Origin: Actinomadura sp. NBRC 104425
GTDB taxonomy: Bacteria > Actinomycetota > Actinomycetes > Streptosporangiales > Streptosporangiaceae
Assembly (NCBI RefSeq): GCF_030269545.1
Contig: NZ_BSTN01000003.1
Coordinates: forward strand, 124,001-188,000
DNA length: 64,000 nucleotides
Reading direction: 5' to 3'
Below the pieces are notes generated by a model that saw only the letters and a list, made by a program, of their open reading frames with translations, had not been told where the DNA came from and did no database searches. Of this stretch, positions 9,823 through 18,377 are shown in pieces. A program made the position numbers and the translations under genes. The stretch's first letter is position 1, and each line of letters opens with the position of its first letter.

Positions 9823-10668
9823 TCACAGGAGCGGCGCCACGACGACGCCGAGCATGCCGGGGCCGGCGTGGGCGCCGATGACCGGGCCGACCTCGCCGAC
9901 GTGGACGTCCCTGACCCGGGGGATCCGGTCGCGCAGGCGGCGGGCGAGGGTTTCGGCGCGGGCGGCGGCGGCCAGGTGCTGGACGCCGAGGTCGACGGGG
10001 CGGTCGCCGGCGAAGTCGGCGGCGAGTTCCTCCAGCCGGGCGATCGCCCGGGAGGAGGTGCGGACCTTCTCCAGCGGGGTGATGCGGCCGTCCACGATGC
10101 TCAGCAGCGGCTTCACCATGAGGGCCGAGCCGAGCAGGGTGGCGGCGGCGCCGATGCGGCCGCCGCGGCGGAGGTGTTCGAGGGTGTCGACGTAGAACAG
10201 GGAGCGGGACAGGCGGGCGCGCCGCTCGGCGGCGGCCGCGACCTCGTCGGCGTCGGCGCCGCGTCGGGCGGCCGCGGCCGCCGACAGGGCGGCGAAGCCC
10301 AGGCCGAGGCCGATGGCGCCGGTGTCGACGACGCGGACGGGCACCGGGGCGTCCTCGGCGGCGAGTCTGGCGGCCTCCACGGTGCCGGACATGGCCGCGG
10401 ACAGGTGCACGGAGACGACGGCGCGCGCACCGCCCCCCGCGGCGGCCTTGAACGCGTGCGCGAAGCGTTCGGGCGACGGGCGGGAGGTGGTGACGGGATG
10501 CCACTGCCTGAGGGCCTGCGCCGCCTCGTCGCTGGTGATCTGCCCCTCGTCCCGAACCGTGCCGCCGATGACGACCTGCAGCGGCACGACGGTGATCCCG
10601 TGGCGTTCGGCGAGCCCCGGGGGAAGGTGGGCAGTGGAGTCCGTGACGACCGCAACCGCGCTGGCCAT
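9823..10668 (-). CDS. DegV family fatty-acid-binding protein
   Basis: A 281-aa protein with the DegV signatures: N-terminal VVTDSTAHLP, the TTSRPSP loop (about 60-66) that holds the lipid carboxylate, SAAMSGTVEAARLAA, and LRRGGRIG followed by KPLLSIVDG. DegV/FakB proteins bind a fatty acid and in Firmicutes present it to the FakA kinase. No FakA (DAK2-domain) gene is visible here, although such genes lie elsewhere in most actinomycetes. The start ATG has GAGGAG about ten bases upstream. Confidence 0.93.
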   Translation of the reverse strand: MASAVAVVTDSTAHLPPGLAERHGITVVPLQVVIGGTVRDEGQITSDEAAQALRQWHPVTTSRPSPERFAHAFKAAAGGGARAVVSVHLSAAMSGTVEAARLAAEDAPVPVRVVDTGAIGLGLGFAALSAAAAARRGADADEVAAAAERRARLSRSLFYVDTLEHLRRGGRIGAAATLLGSALMVKPLLSIVDGRITPLEKVRTSSRAIARLEELAADFAGDRPVDLGVQHLAAAARAETLARRLRDRIPRVRDVHVGEVGPVIGAHAGPGMLGVVVAPLL

Positions 10669-10762
10669 GGGGCGAGGCTACTCCTCGGGAGGTGACGCGA
10701 GGGTGTCCGCCTGTAACGGTGTCGTGTCCGCCGCCCCCGCCCGGTGGAGGAGGCCGACGAAC

Positions 10763-10787
10763 GCCCGGCCGCGCGGCGCGGCCGGGC
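10763..10787 (-). terminator. Hairpin downstream of hutI
   Basis: A perfect palindromic stem of up to 12 bp centred on base 75 of this block (arms GCCCGGCCGCGC), 13 bp beyond the hutI stop codon and before degV. Likely the hutI transcript end. Confidence 0.6.
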
Positions 10788-10799
10788 TCGGGTCGCCGC

Positions 10800-12014
10800 T
10801 CAGGACTGGACGGGGATGCCGCCCCTCCACACGCGCAGGGCGCGCAGCCCGAACGCCCAGGCGAAGGCGCCCTCGTGGTCGGCGTCCCACAGGACGATGT
10901 CGGCCAGCATGCCCGGGGCCAGGGAGCCGCGGTCGCCGACGCGCAGCGCGGCCGCGCCGCCGAGGGTGGCGGCGCGCAGGGCCTCGGTGACGCTGAGCCC
11001 GTACATCGCCACGGCCAGGCCGATGACCAGCGGCATCGAGGTGATGCCGCACTGGCCGGGGTTGTGGTCGGTGCCGAGGGCGACGGTGACGCCGCGGTCG
11101 AGCATGGCGCGCACCGGCGCCGGGGGACGCGAGCTGTTGAGCGCGCTGCCCGGGCAGACGGTGGCGGTGACCCCGGCGTGCGCCAAGGCCTTGATGTCGT
11201 CGTCGTTGGCGTGGGTGAGCAGGTCGGCGGAGGCGCAGCCGACCTCGGCGGCGACCTGCGCGGCGCCGACGCGTTCGTTGGCGCAGGCGTGCATGCGGGC
11301 CTTGAGCCCGGCGCGCTTGCCGGTGAGCAGCAGGGCGCGGGCCTCCTCGGCGGTGAAGTGGCCCTCGTCGCAGTACACGTCGATGCTGTCGGCGCCCGCC
11401 GCGGCGGCGTCGGCGGCCCACAGCCGGACGGCCTCGATGTAGTCGCGGCGGCGGCCGAAGAACTCCGGCGGCAGGATGTGCGCGGCCAGGAAGGTGGCGT
11501 GGATGCGCGGCATGGCGGGCTCGCCTTCCAGCGAGCGCAGCATGCGGATGTCGGCGAGCTCGCCGTCGCGGGTGAGGTGGTAGCCGGTCTTGGCCTCGAC
11601 CGTGGTGGTGCCCGCGAGGATCCACTGGCGCAGCCGCTCGCGGACGCCGTTGCACAGCGTCCACGGGTCGGTGCCGCGGGTCACGGTGACCGTGGAGTTG
11701 ACGCCGCCGCCCGCCGCGGCGATCGCCGAGTGGGACGAGCCGCTGGTGCGCATGGCCAGCTCGGCCCAGCGGTTGCCCGCGTAGACGGGGTGCGAGTGGG
11801 CGTCGATCAGCCCGGGCGTGACCAGGCCGCCGCCGAGGTTCTCCACATGGTCGACGTCGACGATGTCGTCGATGACGCCGGGCACGCTCTGCGGCAGGTC
11901 GGCCGCCGGGCCTGCCCACACGATCCGGTCGTCGTGGATGAGAACGGCGGCGTTGCTGCAGACGTCGGTGCCCGTCCAGAGCCTGCCGATGTTCGTCAAC
12001 AGCCGTACCGTCAT
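10800..12014 (-). CDS. hutI: Imidazolonepropionase
   Basis: A 404-aa amidohydrolase that converts imidazolone-5-propionate to formiminoglutamate, the third step of histidine breakdown. The metal-binding HxH is in DAHSHPVYAGNR. TTTVEAKTGYHL, the zinc His region HATFLAAHILPPEF, DVYCDEGHFT and the metal Asp in GTDHNPG follow in the expected order. Other hut genes (hutU, hutH and a formiminoglutamate hydrolase) are not adjacent, which is common in actinomycetes. Start ATG at 12014; a weak GGTGAC precedes it. Confidence 0.93.
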   Translation of the reverse strand: MTVRLLTNIGRLWTGTDVCSNAAVLIHDDRIVWAGPAADLPQSVPGVIDDIVDVDHVENLGGGLVTPGLIDAHSHPVYAGNRWAELAMRTSGSSHSAIAAAGGGVNSTVTVTRGTDPWTLCNGVRERLRQWILAGTTTVEAKTGYHLTRDGELADIRMLRSLEGEPAMPRIHATFLAAHILPPEFFGRRRDYIEAVRLWAADAAAAGADSIDVYCDEGHFTAEEARALLLTGKRAGLKARMHACANERVGAAQVAAEVGCASADLLTHANDDDIKALAHAGVTATVCPGSALNSSRPPAPVRAMLDRGVTVALGTDHNPGQCGITSMPLVIGLAVAMYGLSVTEALRAATLGGAAALRVGDRGSLAPGMLADIVLWDADHEGAFAWAFGLRALRVWRGGIPVQS

Positions 12015-12671
12015 CGGGTCACCGACCCGGATGGGACATCGCGCCGTTCGGCGCTGAACGGGACGCCATGAAGAGGGCCACCTGCTCTCGATCCGAAACG
12101 CCGACTGGGTGCCGGCGACTCACCGCTGGAGGGTTGGGCGATCGTTCGATCGCCATGAGCAACGAGACCGTAGATATCGGTTTCGTCACGGTAGTGCACT
12201 GACGGCCCGGCCGACAACCTCTGGCTCGTCAACGCGGGCGTCTCGACCGAGGTTCCATGAAGGCGGCGGCGGGCCGGGGAGGGCGCGAGACGCGCGCGCG
12301 AACGGTTCACCGAGGTCCGACAACCGGACAGCTTGCGCCCACCACCCGACAAACCATGGAATGTCTGTGCGCACCGCATCGACGCCTCACCCGCCCCTAG
12401 TGATACGACCGTACGGGTTACGGCGGAGCCGTCAAGCGGAATGGAGAAGCTGTCACCGTTCGGCGACCACGGAGCCCGCATTCGGCCCGTCCCGAAGGCG
12501 GATTCCGGAGGGACGCCTTGGACGTCCACCCTGCTGGGCAACGTTACCGCATCTTTCCCCGCAAGCCACTGCTTTTGTGGGAAATCCCTGCGCTCCCAGC
12601 CGGACCACGGCAGCCGCGTCAGACGGGCACGCCGCCGCCACCCCTGACGCCGCGCACCGGGGCGGCCGGGG
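12015..12671. other. Spacer between hflX and hutI
   Basis: About 650 bp with locally lower GC and no convincing gene on either strand. It contains a perfect 8-bp-arm inverted repeat, GGCGATCG-TT-CGATCGCC (12137-12154), about 125 bp upstream of the hutI start, plausible as an operator, and a terminator-like hairpin at the hflX end. No RNA gene was recognised. The hutI promoter must lie here. Confidence 0.5.
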
Positions 12672-12676
12672 TCAGG
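12643..12676 (-). terminator. Hairpin at the hflX 3' end
   Basis: Nested arms CCTGAC/GTCAGG and GCCGC/GCGGC surround a short loop. The hflX stop codon lies in the distal arm. A probable terminator, though with mismatches between the nested stems. Confidence 0.4.
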
Positions 12677-14114
12677 AGGTGGTCGCGGCCAGGTCCTCGA
12701 AGCGCTCCAGCTCGCCGGCCAGGTCGTCCGGGACGCGGGCGTGCAGGGCGGTGCCCTCTGCCAGGTGCTCCAGCTTGAGCACCTCGCCACGGCTGTGCAC
12801 CCGGGCGACCAGGTCGCCGCGGTCGTAGGGCACCAGGACCCGCAGCTCGCGCTCCAGGCCGGGCAGGTCGGCCTCGATGGCCGCGCGCAGCTCGGCGATG
12901 CCGGCGCCGGTGCGGGCCGAGACGACCACGCTGTGCGGTTCCCGGCGCTGCAGCCGGGCCAGCGCGAGCTCGTCGGCGGCGTCCGCCTTGTTGATCACGA
13001 CGAGTTCCGGGATGCCCTCGGCGCCGATCTCGCGCAGCACCTCGCGGACCGCGTCGATCTGGGCCTCGGGGTCGGCGTCGGAGCCGTCCACCACGTGCAG
13101 GATCAGGTCGGCCTCGACGACCTCCTCCAGCGTGGAGCGGAACGCCTCGACCAGCTGGTGCGGCAGGTGCCGGACGAATCCGACCGTGTCGGCCAGCGTG
13201 TAGGCGCGGCCGCCGGGCGTCTGCGCGCGCCGGACGGTGGGGTCCAGGGTGGCGAACAGCGCGTCCTCCACCAGCACCCCGGCGCCGGTGAGCCGGTTGA
13301 GCAGCGACGACTTTCCGGCGTTGGTGTAGCCGGCGATCGCCACGGCGGGCACCTCGTTGCGGCGCCGCTCGCCGCGCTTGGTGTCGCGGGCCTTGGCCAT
13401 CTCGGCGATCTGGCGGCGCAGCTTGGCCATGCGGGCGCGGATGCGCCGCCGGTCCAGTTCGATCTTGGTCTCGCCGGGGCCGCGGCCGCCGATGCCCACG
13501 CCGCCGGCGGCGCGGCCGCCGACCTGCCGGGACAGGTTGCCGCCCCAGCCGCGCAGGCGCGGCAGCAGGTATTCCAGCTGGGCCAGTTCGACCTGCGCCT
13601 TGCCCTCGCGGCTGCGGGCGTGCTGGGCGAAGATGTCCAGGATCAGCGCGGTCCGGTCGATGACCTTGACCTGGACGGTCTCCTCCAGGTGCCGCAGCTG
13701 GCTCGGCGACAGCTCGCCGTCGCAGATCACGGTGTCGGCGCCGGTGGCGGCCACCACGTCGCGCAGTTCGGCGGCCTTGCCCGCGCCGATGTAGGTCGCC
13801 GGGTCGGGGCGGCTGCGCCGCTGGATCAGGCCCTCCAGCACCTGCGATCCGGCGGTCTCGGCCAGCAGCGCGAGTTCGCGCAGCGAGTTGTCGGCCGCCT
13901 CGGCCGTGCCGTCGGTCCACACGCCGATGAGCACGACGCGTTCGAGCCGCAGGACGCGGTACTCGACCTCGGTGACGTCGATGAGTTCGGTGGACAGGCC
14001 CGCCACGCGGCGCAGCGCCCGGCGGTCCTCCAGATCGAGGTCCCCGGTCATCGGCTCGTCGCGGAGCGCGTCCGGGATCCGGGGCTCGTGGTCCTCAGAG
14101 AAGAATTGAGTCAT
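12672..14114 (-). CDS. hflX: Ribosome-associated GTPase HflX
   Basis: A 480-aa GTPase with the HflX N-terminal nucleotide-binding domain, the linker signature GRGPGETKIELDRRR and a TRAFAC GTPase domain: G1 GYTNAGKSSLLN, G3 DTVGF, G4 NKAD. HflX splits stalled or stressed 70S ribosomes. An 18-codon upstream extension is possible, but the ATG at 14114 has a GAGG element five bases ahead and gives the usual short N-terminus (MTQFFSEDHEPR). Lies near miaA/miaB and rny, as often in bacteria, though here about 20 kb away. Confidence 0.96.
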   Translation of the reverse strand: MTQFFSEDHEPRIPDALRDEPMTGDLDLEDRRALRRVAGLSTELIDVTEVEYRVLRLERVVLIGVWTDGTAEAADNSLRELALLAETAGSQVLEGLIQRRSRPDPATYIGAGKAAELRDVVAATGADTVICDGELSPSQLRHLEETVQVKVIDRTALILDIFAQHARSREGKAQVELAQLEYLLPRLRGWGGNLSRQVGGRAAGGVGIGGRGPGETKIELDRRRIRARMAKLRRQIAEMAKARDTKRGERRRNEVPAVAIAGYTNAGKSSLLNRLTGAGVLVEDALFATLDPTVRRAQTPGGRAYTLADTVGFVRHLPHQLVEAFRSTLEEVVEADLILHVVDGSDADPEAQIDAVREVLREIGAEGIPELVVINKADAADELALARLQRREPHSVVVSARTGAGIAELRAAIEADLPGLERELRVLVPYDRGDLVARVHSRGEVLKLEHLAEGTALHARVPDDLAGELERFEDLAATTS

Positions 14115-14365
14115 ATGTCCTCTGTAGAACGCCGCTGAGCGGCTGTGTCTTCCCGCCGATCGTCTCACGGTGCGGTCGCCGGGTCATCCGTTTATTTCCC
14201 CGTCGCAGGTGTCCCCACCTGACAGGGCCGTACCCGGCCGCGCCCGCATGCAACCGGACGAAAGCGACCGGCGCCCTCACGCTATGCGACGTGGGGATGA
14301 CCGATGGTGGCGGCGGCGCGGAGTGGGTAGGGGCGTGTCGACCGCGGTGCGTCGCTCACCCCCCT

Positions 14366-14432
14366 TTGACCGCCGTCGGCACGGACGAGTAGCTTTCTCC
14401 ACGTAACAGAAGTGAGTTTTCACGATACGAAA
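14366..14432 (+). promoter_or_regulatory. aceB promoter and overlapping palindromes
   Basis: TTGACC (14366-14371) and TAGCTT (14390-14395) are spaced by 18 bp, a good vegetative promoter. Just past the expected start point lie two overlapping inverted repeats: GTGA-N4-TCAC (14412-14423) and TTTC-N7-GAAA (14418-14432). That placement suits a repressor operator. IclR-family or glyoxylate-bypass-type regulation would make sense for malate synthase, but the regulator is unknown. The rest of 14115-14365 has no gene; it carries the hflX promoter on the other strand. Confidence 0.55.
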
Positions 14433-14445
14433 GAAGGGCGGGACG

Positions 14446-16062
14446 ATGGCTGCACCCGACGGCCCGGAGGGCATCGAGGTCACCGGCCCTCTGCACGACC
14501 GATACGACGAGATCCTCACGCCCGAGGCGCTGAGCCTGCTGGCCGCGCTGCAGCGCGAGTTCGGACCCCGGCGCGAGGAGCTGCTGCGGGCCCGCGCCGA
14601 GCGGCAGGAGCGGCTGTCGGCGGGCGGGACGCTGGACTTCCTGCCCGAGACGGCGTCGGTGCGGGCGGACGAGACGTGGCGGGTCGCCCCGCCCGCGCCC
14701 GGCCTGGAGGACCGCCGGGTCGAGATCACCGGTCCCACCGACCGGAAGATGACGATCAACGCGCTGAACTCCGGCGCCAAGGTGTGGCTGGCCGACTTCG
14801 AGGACGCCAACACCCCGCTGTGGACGAACATGATCGAGGGCCAGCTCAACCTGCGCGACGCCCTCGACCGCACGATCGACTTCACCGACCCGTCCAGCGG
14901 CAAGAAGTACGCGCTCAGGCCCGACGAGGAGCTGGCCACGATCGTGGTCCGCCCGCGCGGCTGGCACATGGAGGAGAAGCACGTCCTGGTGGACGGCGCG
15001 CCGATGTCGGGGTCGCTGTTCGACTTCGGGCTGTACCTGTTCCACTGCGGACGGCGGCAGCTGGACAAGGGCCGGGGCCCGTACTTCTACCTGCCGAAGA
15101 TGGAGAGCCACCTGGAGGCGCGGCTCTGGAACGACGTCTTCAACCGGGCCCAGGACATCCTGGAGATCCCGCGCGGCACCATCCGCGCCACCGTGCTGAT
15201 CGAGACGATCCCGGCGGCGTTCGAGATGGAGGAGATCCTCTACGAGCTGCGCGACCACTCGGCCGGGCTGAACGCCGGCCGCTGGGACTACCTGTTCTCG
15301 ATCATCAAGAAGTTCCGCGACCGGGGCGCCGAGTTCGTCCTGCCCGAGCGCAATGCGATCACCATGACCGCGCCGTTCATGCGCGCCTACACCGAGCTGC
15401 TGGTGCGCACCTGCCACAAGCGCGGCGCGCACGCCATCGGCGGCATGGCGGCGTTCATCCCGTCCCGCCGCGACCCGGAGGTCAACAAGGTCGCGCTGGA
15501 GAAGGTGCGGGCGGACAAGACGCGCGAGTCCGGCGACGGCTTCGACGGGTCCTGGGTGGCGCACCCGGACCTGGTGCCGGTCTGCCGCGAGGTGTTCGAC
15601 GGCGTGCTCGGCGACCGGCCCAACCAGCTGGACCGGCTGCGCGAGGACGTCCGCGTGTCGGCGGCCGACCTGCTGAACTTCAGCGCCACGCCCGGCGAGA
15701 TCACCGAGGCGGGGCTGCGCAACAACATCGACGTGGCGCTGCGCTACCTGGCGACGTGGCTGGCCGGGTCGGGCGCGGTGGCGATCCACAACCTGATGGA
15801 GGACGCGGCGACCGCGGAGATCTCCCGGTCGCAGGTGTGGCAGTGGATGCGCCACGGCGTCGAGCTGGCCGACGGGCAGAAGGTCACCCGCGAGCTGGTG
15901 GAGCGGATCATGGACGAGGAGCTCGCCAAGATCCGCAAGGAGCTGGGCGGGGCCTACGACGAGCCGCGCTACGAGCAGGCGGTGGCGCTGTTCAAGGAGG
16001 TCACCCTGGCCGACGAGTACGCCGAGTTCCTGACCACCCCGGCGTACGCCCGCTTCCCGTGA
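14446..16062 (+). CDS. aceB: Malate synthase A
   Basis: A 538-residue enzyme condensing glyoxylate with acetyl-CoA to give malate. Length and motifs fit form A rather than the longer form [17 protein letters not shown] (catalytic Arg), the family signature region [16 protein letters not shown], then [13 protein letters not shown]. The ribosome site is within AAGAAGGGCGGG. With the glycolate oxidase genes a little downstream it forms a route from glycolate through glyoxylate to malate. No isocitrate lyase gene is in the window. Confidence 0.97.
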   Translation: MAAPDGPEGIEVTGPLHDRYDEILTPEALSLLAALQREFGPRREELLRARAERQERLSAGGTLDFLPETASVRADETWRVAPPAPGLEDRRVEITGPTDRKMTINALNSGAKVWLADFEDANTPLWTNMIEGQLNLRDALDRTIDFTDPSSGKKYALRPDEELATIVVRPRGWHMEEKHVLVDGAPMSGSLFDFGLYLFHCGRRQLDKGRGPYFYLPKMESHLEARLWNDVFNRAQDILEIPRGTIRATVLIETIPAAFEMEEILYELRDHSAGLNAGRWDYLFSIIKKFRDRGAEFVLPERNAITMTAPFMRAYTELLVRTCHKRGAHAIGGMAAFIPSRRDPEVNKVALEKVRADKTRESGDGFDGSWVAHPDLVPVCREVFDGVLGDRPNQLDRLREDVRVSAADLLNFSATPGEITEAGLRNNIDVALRYLATWLAGSGAVAIHNLMEDAATAEISRSQVWQWMRHGVELADGQKVTRELVERIMDEELAKIRKELGGAYDEPRYEQAVALFKEVTLADEYAEFLTTPAYARFP

Positions 16063-16068
16063 CCGGCC

Positions 16069-16117
16069 GGCGCGGCGCGCCGGATCAGGCCCTGCCCGGG
16101 GTCCGGCGCGCCGCGCC
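16069..16117. terminator. Bidirectional terminator between aceB and the next gene
   Basis: A perfect 15-bp stem (16069-16083 pairs with 16103-16117) around a 19-nt loop, placed between two convergent stop codons that are 57 bp apart. Confidence 0.75.
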
Positions 16118-16119
16118 CG

Positions 16120-16824
16120 TCAGCCCGTGCGCCACCACACCTCGGCGTGGCTGAGCGACACCAGCCCCTCGTCCAGGACCACCCGGAAAGGATTCGCCCC
16201 GATGATCGCCCACGCGTGGGCGCGGTGCTCGAACGGGAAGCCCTTGCTCGTCACCAGCGCGAACACCTCGTCGAAGGCGGCGGAGAACATCTCGCTCAGC
16301 TCCTCGCCGAGCCGGTCGTAGGCGCCGGACCGCAGATGGTGCGCCAGCCCCTCCAGGTCGCCGGCGGCGAGCAGCGGCCCGGCCGCGGGGTCGTCGTCGG
16401 CCAGCAGCCCGGCCACCCGGTCGCTCGCCCCGCGCAGCTCGCTGGTCAGGCCGTCCGTCTCCGGCAGCGTGGCGAACGCGGCCATGACGTCGGCGGGGTC
16501 CCGGCGCGGCCAGCCCTGCGCCTTGCCCAGGCAGTACGGCATGAACTCGGGGAGCTCCAAGCCGTGCGCGGCCTGCGCGACGCGTACCCAGAACTCCGGG
16601 GGGAGCTCGGCGTCGCGGCCGTTCCCCTCGGCCCAGATGCCGATGTCCTGCAGGGTGTTCATCCAGAAGTGGTAGAGCCCCTCCTCGACGCATTCCCGCA
16701 GCTCGTCGGCCAGCCCGCTGGCGGCCGACAGCGTCCCCGGCAGCAACGTCTGGGCGATCTCCAGCTGCTCGCGGACGGTGCCTTCGGGGAAGGTGAGGTC
16801 GGCGGTCAGGAACTCGGGGAGCAT
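16120..16824 (-). CDS. Uncharacterised acidic cytoplasmic protein
   Basis: I do not recognise this family. The 234-aa protein is acidic and mostly helical in appearance, with no signal peptide or membrane segment. It contains WMNTLQDIGIWAEG and a C-terminal run rich in aromatics (HRAHAWAIIG; SHAEVWWRTG). Codon use matches its neighbours, and it is bounded by a strong terminator and a divergent promoter region, so it is very likely a real gene. It lies between aceB and glcDEF on the opposite strand. The absence of a Shine-Dalgarno sequence and a TAGTTT hexamer 8 nt before the ATG suggest a leaderless transcript. Confidence 0.8.
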   Translation of the reverse strand: MLPEFLTADLTFPEGTVREQLEIAQTLLPGTLSAASGLADELRECVEEGLYHFWMNTLQDIGIWAEGNGRDAELPPEFWVRVAQAAHGLELPEFMPYCLGKAQGWPRRDPADVMAAFATLPETDGLTSELRGASDRVAGLLADDDPAAGPLLAAGDLEGLAHHLRSGAYDRLGEELSEMFSAAFDEVFALVTSKGFPFEHRAHAWAIIGANPFRVVLDEGLVSLSHAEVWWRTG

Positions 16825-16832
16825 GGCCCGGG

Positions 16833-16862
16833 AAACTACCCGACCCTGCCCCGGTATGTCCG
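16833..16862 (-). promoter_or_regulatory. Leaderless-type promoter of the unknown gene
   Basis: On the reverse strand, CGGACA (-35-like, 16857-16862), an 18-bp spacer and TAGTTT (-10-like, 16833-16838), with the ATG eight bases further on. Transcription would start at or next to the start codon. Confidence 0.45.
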
Positions 16863-16922
16863 CGGAACGGCGACTTCAGGCGATCTTGTGGTGAACGCGG
16901 CCCCGGAGGGAAGGTGAACGGG

Positions 16923-18377
16923 ATGGAGCAGACACTTCGGGCGCTGGCGGAGCGGTTCACCGGGCTGCTCGGCGCGGACGCCGTCATCACCGACCCGGTG
17001 CGGCTGCGCACGTACGAGTGCGACGGGCTGACCGCGCACCGCGCCGTGCCCGGGCTGGTCGTGCTGCCGGATTCCGCCGAGCAGATCGCCGAGATCGTCC
17101 GGGCGTGCGTGGCGGCGGGCGTGCCGTACGTGGCGCGCGGGTCGGGCACGGGCCTGTCGGGCGGGGCGCTGCCGCGCACGGACGGCGTGCTGATCGTGAC
17201 GGCCCGGATGCGCCGCGTCCTGGAGATCGACATCCCGAACCGGCGGGCCGTGGTGGAGCCCGGGGTGATCAACCTGGACGTGACCCGGGCGGTGCGCCCG
17301 TACGGCTACTACTTCGCGCCCGACCCGTCCAGCCAGCAGATCTGCTCGGTCGGCGGCAACGTGGCGGAGAACTCCGGCGGCGCGCACTGCCTGAAGTACG
17401 GCTTCACCGCGCACCACGTGCTGGCCTGCGAGATCGTCACCCCGGACGGGGAGATCGCCACGCTGCGCGCCGGCGGCCCCGGCTACGACCTGCTGGGCGC
17501 GTTCGTCGGCGCCGAGGGCACGCTGGGCATCACCACCAAGATCACGGTGCGGCTGACCCGGCTGCCGGAGGCGGTGCGCACGCTGCTGGCGGCGTTCGAC
17601 ACGATCGAGGCGGGCGGCGCGGCGGTGTCGGCGATCATCGCGGCGGGGGTGGTGCCGGCCGCGATCGAGATGATGGACGCGCTGTCGATCGAGGCGGCCG
17701 AGGCGGCGGTGGGCTGCGGCTACCCGCCGGGCGCGGGGGCGGTGCTGATCGTCGAGCTGGACGGCCCGGCGGCCGAGGTGGAGCACCAGTTCGCCGAGGT
17801 GGAGCGGCTGTGCCGCAAGGCGGGGGCGTTCGAGATCCGCGTCGCCGCAGGCGACGCCGAGCGGGCGCTGATCTGGAAGGGCCGCAAGTCGGCGTTCGCG
17901 GCGGTCGGCCGGATCAGCCCCGCCTACATCGTGCAGGACGGCGTGATCCCGCGCACCGCGCTGCCCGAGGTGCTGGCGCGCATCGACGAGCTGTCGGCCG
18001 AGTCGGGCGTGCGGGTCGCCAACGTGTTCCACGCCGGTGACGGCAACCTGCACCCGCTGGTGCTGTTCGACGACGCCGTGCCAGGGGCGGCCGAGCGCGC
18101 CGAGGAGGTGTCGGGGGCGATCCTCGACCTGTGCATCGAGCACGGCGGGTCGATCACCGGCGAGCACGGGGTGGGCGTGGACAAGGCGCGGTACATGCCC
18201 CGGATGTTCAACGAGACCGACCTGGACACGATGCAGATGGTGCGGTGCGGGTTCGACCCGGCGGGGCTGTGCAACCCGGGCAAGGTGTTCCCCACGCCCC
18301 GGCTGTGCGGGGAGGTCCCGGGCGTCCGCAGGGGCGTGCATCCGCTCGTCGCGCAGGGGAAGGCGGAGCAGTTCTGA
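16923..18377 (+). CDS. glcD: Glycolate oxidase subunit GlcD (FAD-linked dehydrogenase)
   Basis: A 484-aa FAD-linked oxidase: PCMH-type FAD-binding domain (VPYVARGSGTGLSGGAL; CSVGGNVAENSGG; GAEGTLGI) and C-terminal FAD-oxidase domain with NVFHAGDGNLHP and GSITGEHGVGVDK. It carries the flavin that oxidises glycolate (or D-lactate) to the 2-oxoacid. An alternative GTG three codons upstream (16914) lies close behind GGAGGG; the ATG has AAGG at better spacing, so I prefer it. It overlaps glcE by one base in a TGATG arrangement, indicating coupled translation. Confidence 0.92.
   Translation: MEQTLRALAERFTGLLGADAVITDPVRLRTYECDGLTAHRAVPGLVVLPDSAEQIAEIVRACVAAGVPYVARGSGTGLSGGALPRTDGVLIVTARMRRVLEIDIPNRRAVVEPGVINLDVTRAVRPYGYYFAPDPSSQQICSVGGNVAENSGGAHCLKYGFTAHHVLACEIVTPDGEIATLRAGGPGYDLLGAFVGAEGTLGITTKITVRLTRLPEAVRTLLAAFDTIEAGGAAVSAIIAAGVVPAAIEMMDALSIEAAEAAVGCGYPPGAGAVLIVELDGPAAEVEHQFAEVERLCRKAGAFEIRVAAGDAERALIWKGRKSAFAAVGRISPAYIVQDGVIPRTALPEVLARIDELSAESGVRVANVFHAGDGNLHPLVLFDDAVPGAAERAEEVSGAILDLCIEHGGSITGEHGVGVDKARYMPRMFNETDLDTMQMVRCGFDPAGLCNPGKVFPTPRLCGEVPGVRRGVHPLVAQGKAEQF

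Noticed and set aside
12155..12202. Fifteen-codon forward ORF (MSNETVDIGFVTVVH) just after a palindrome
   Set aside because: No ribosome site or promoter, no downstream forward gene that it could lead; most likely chance.
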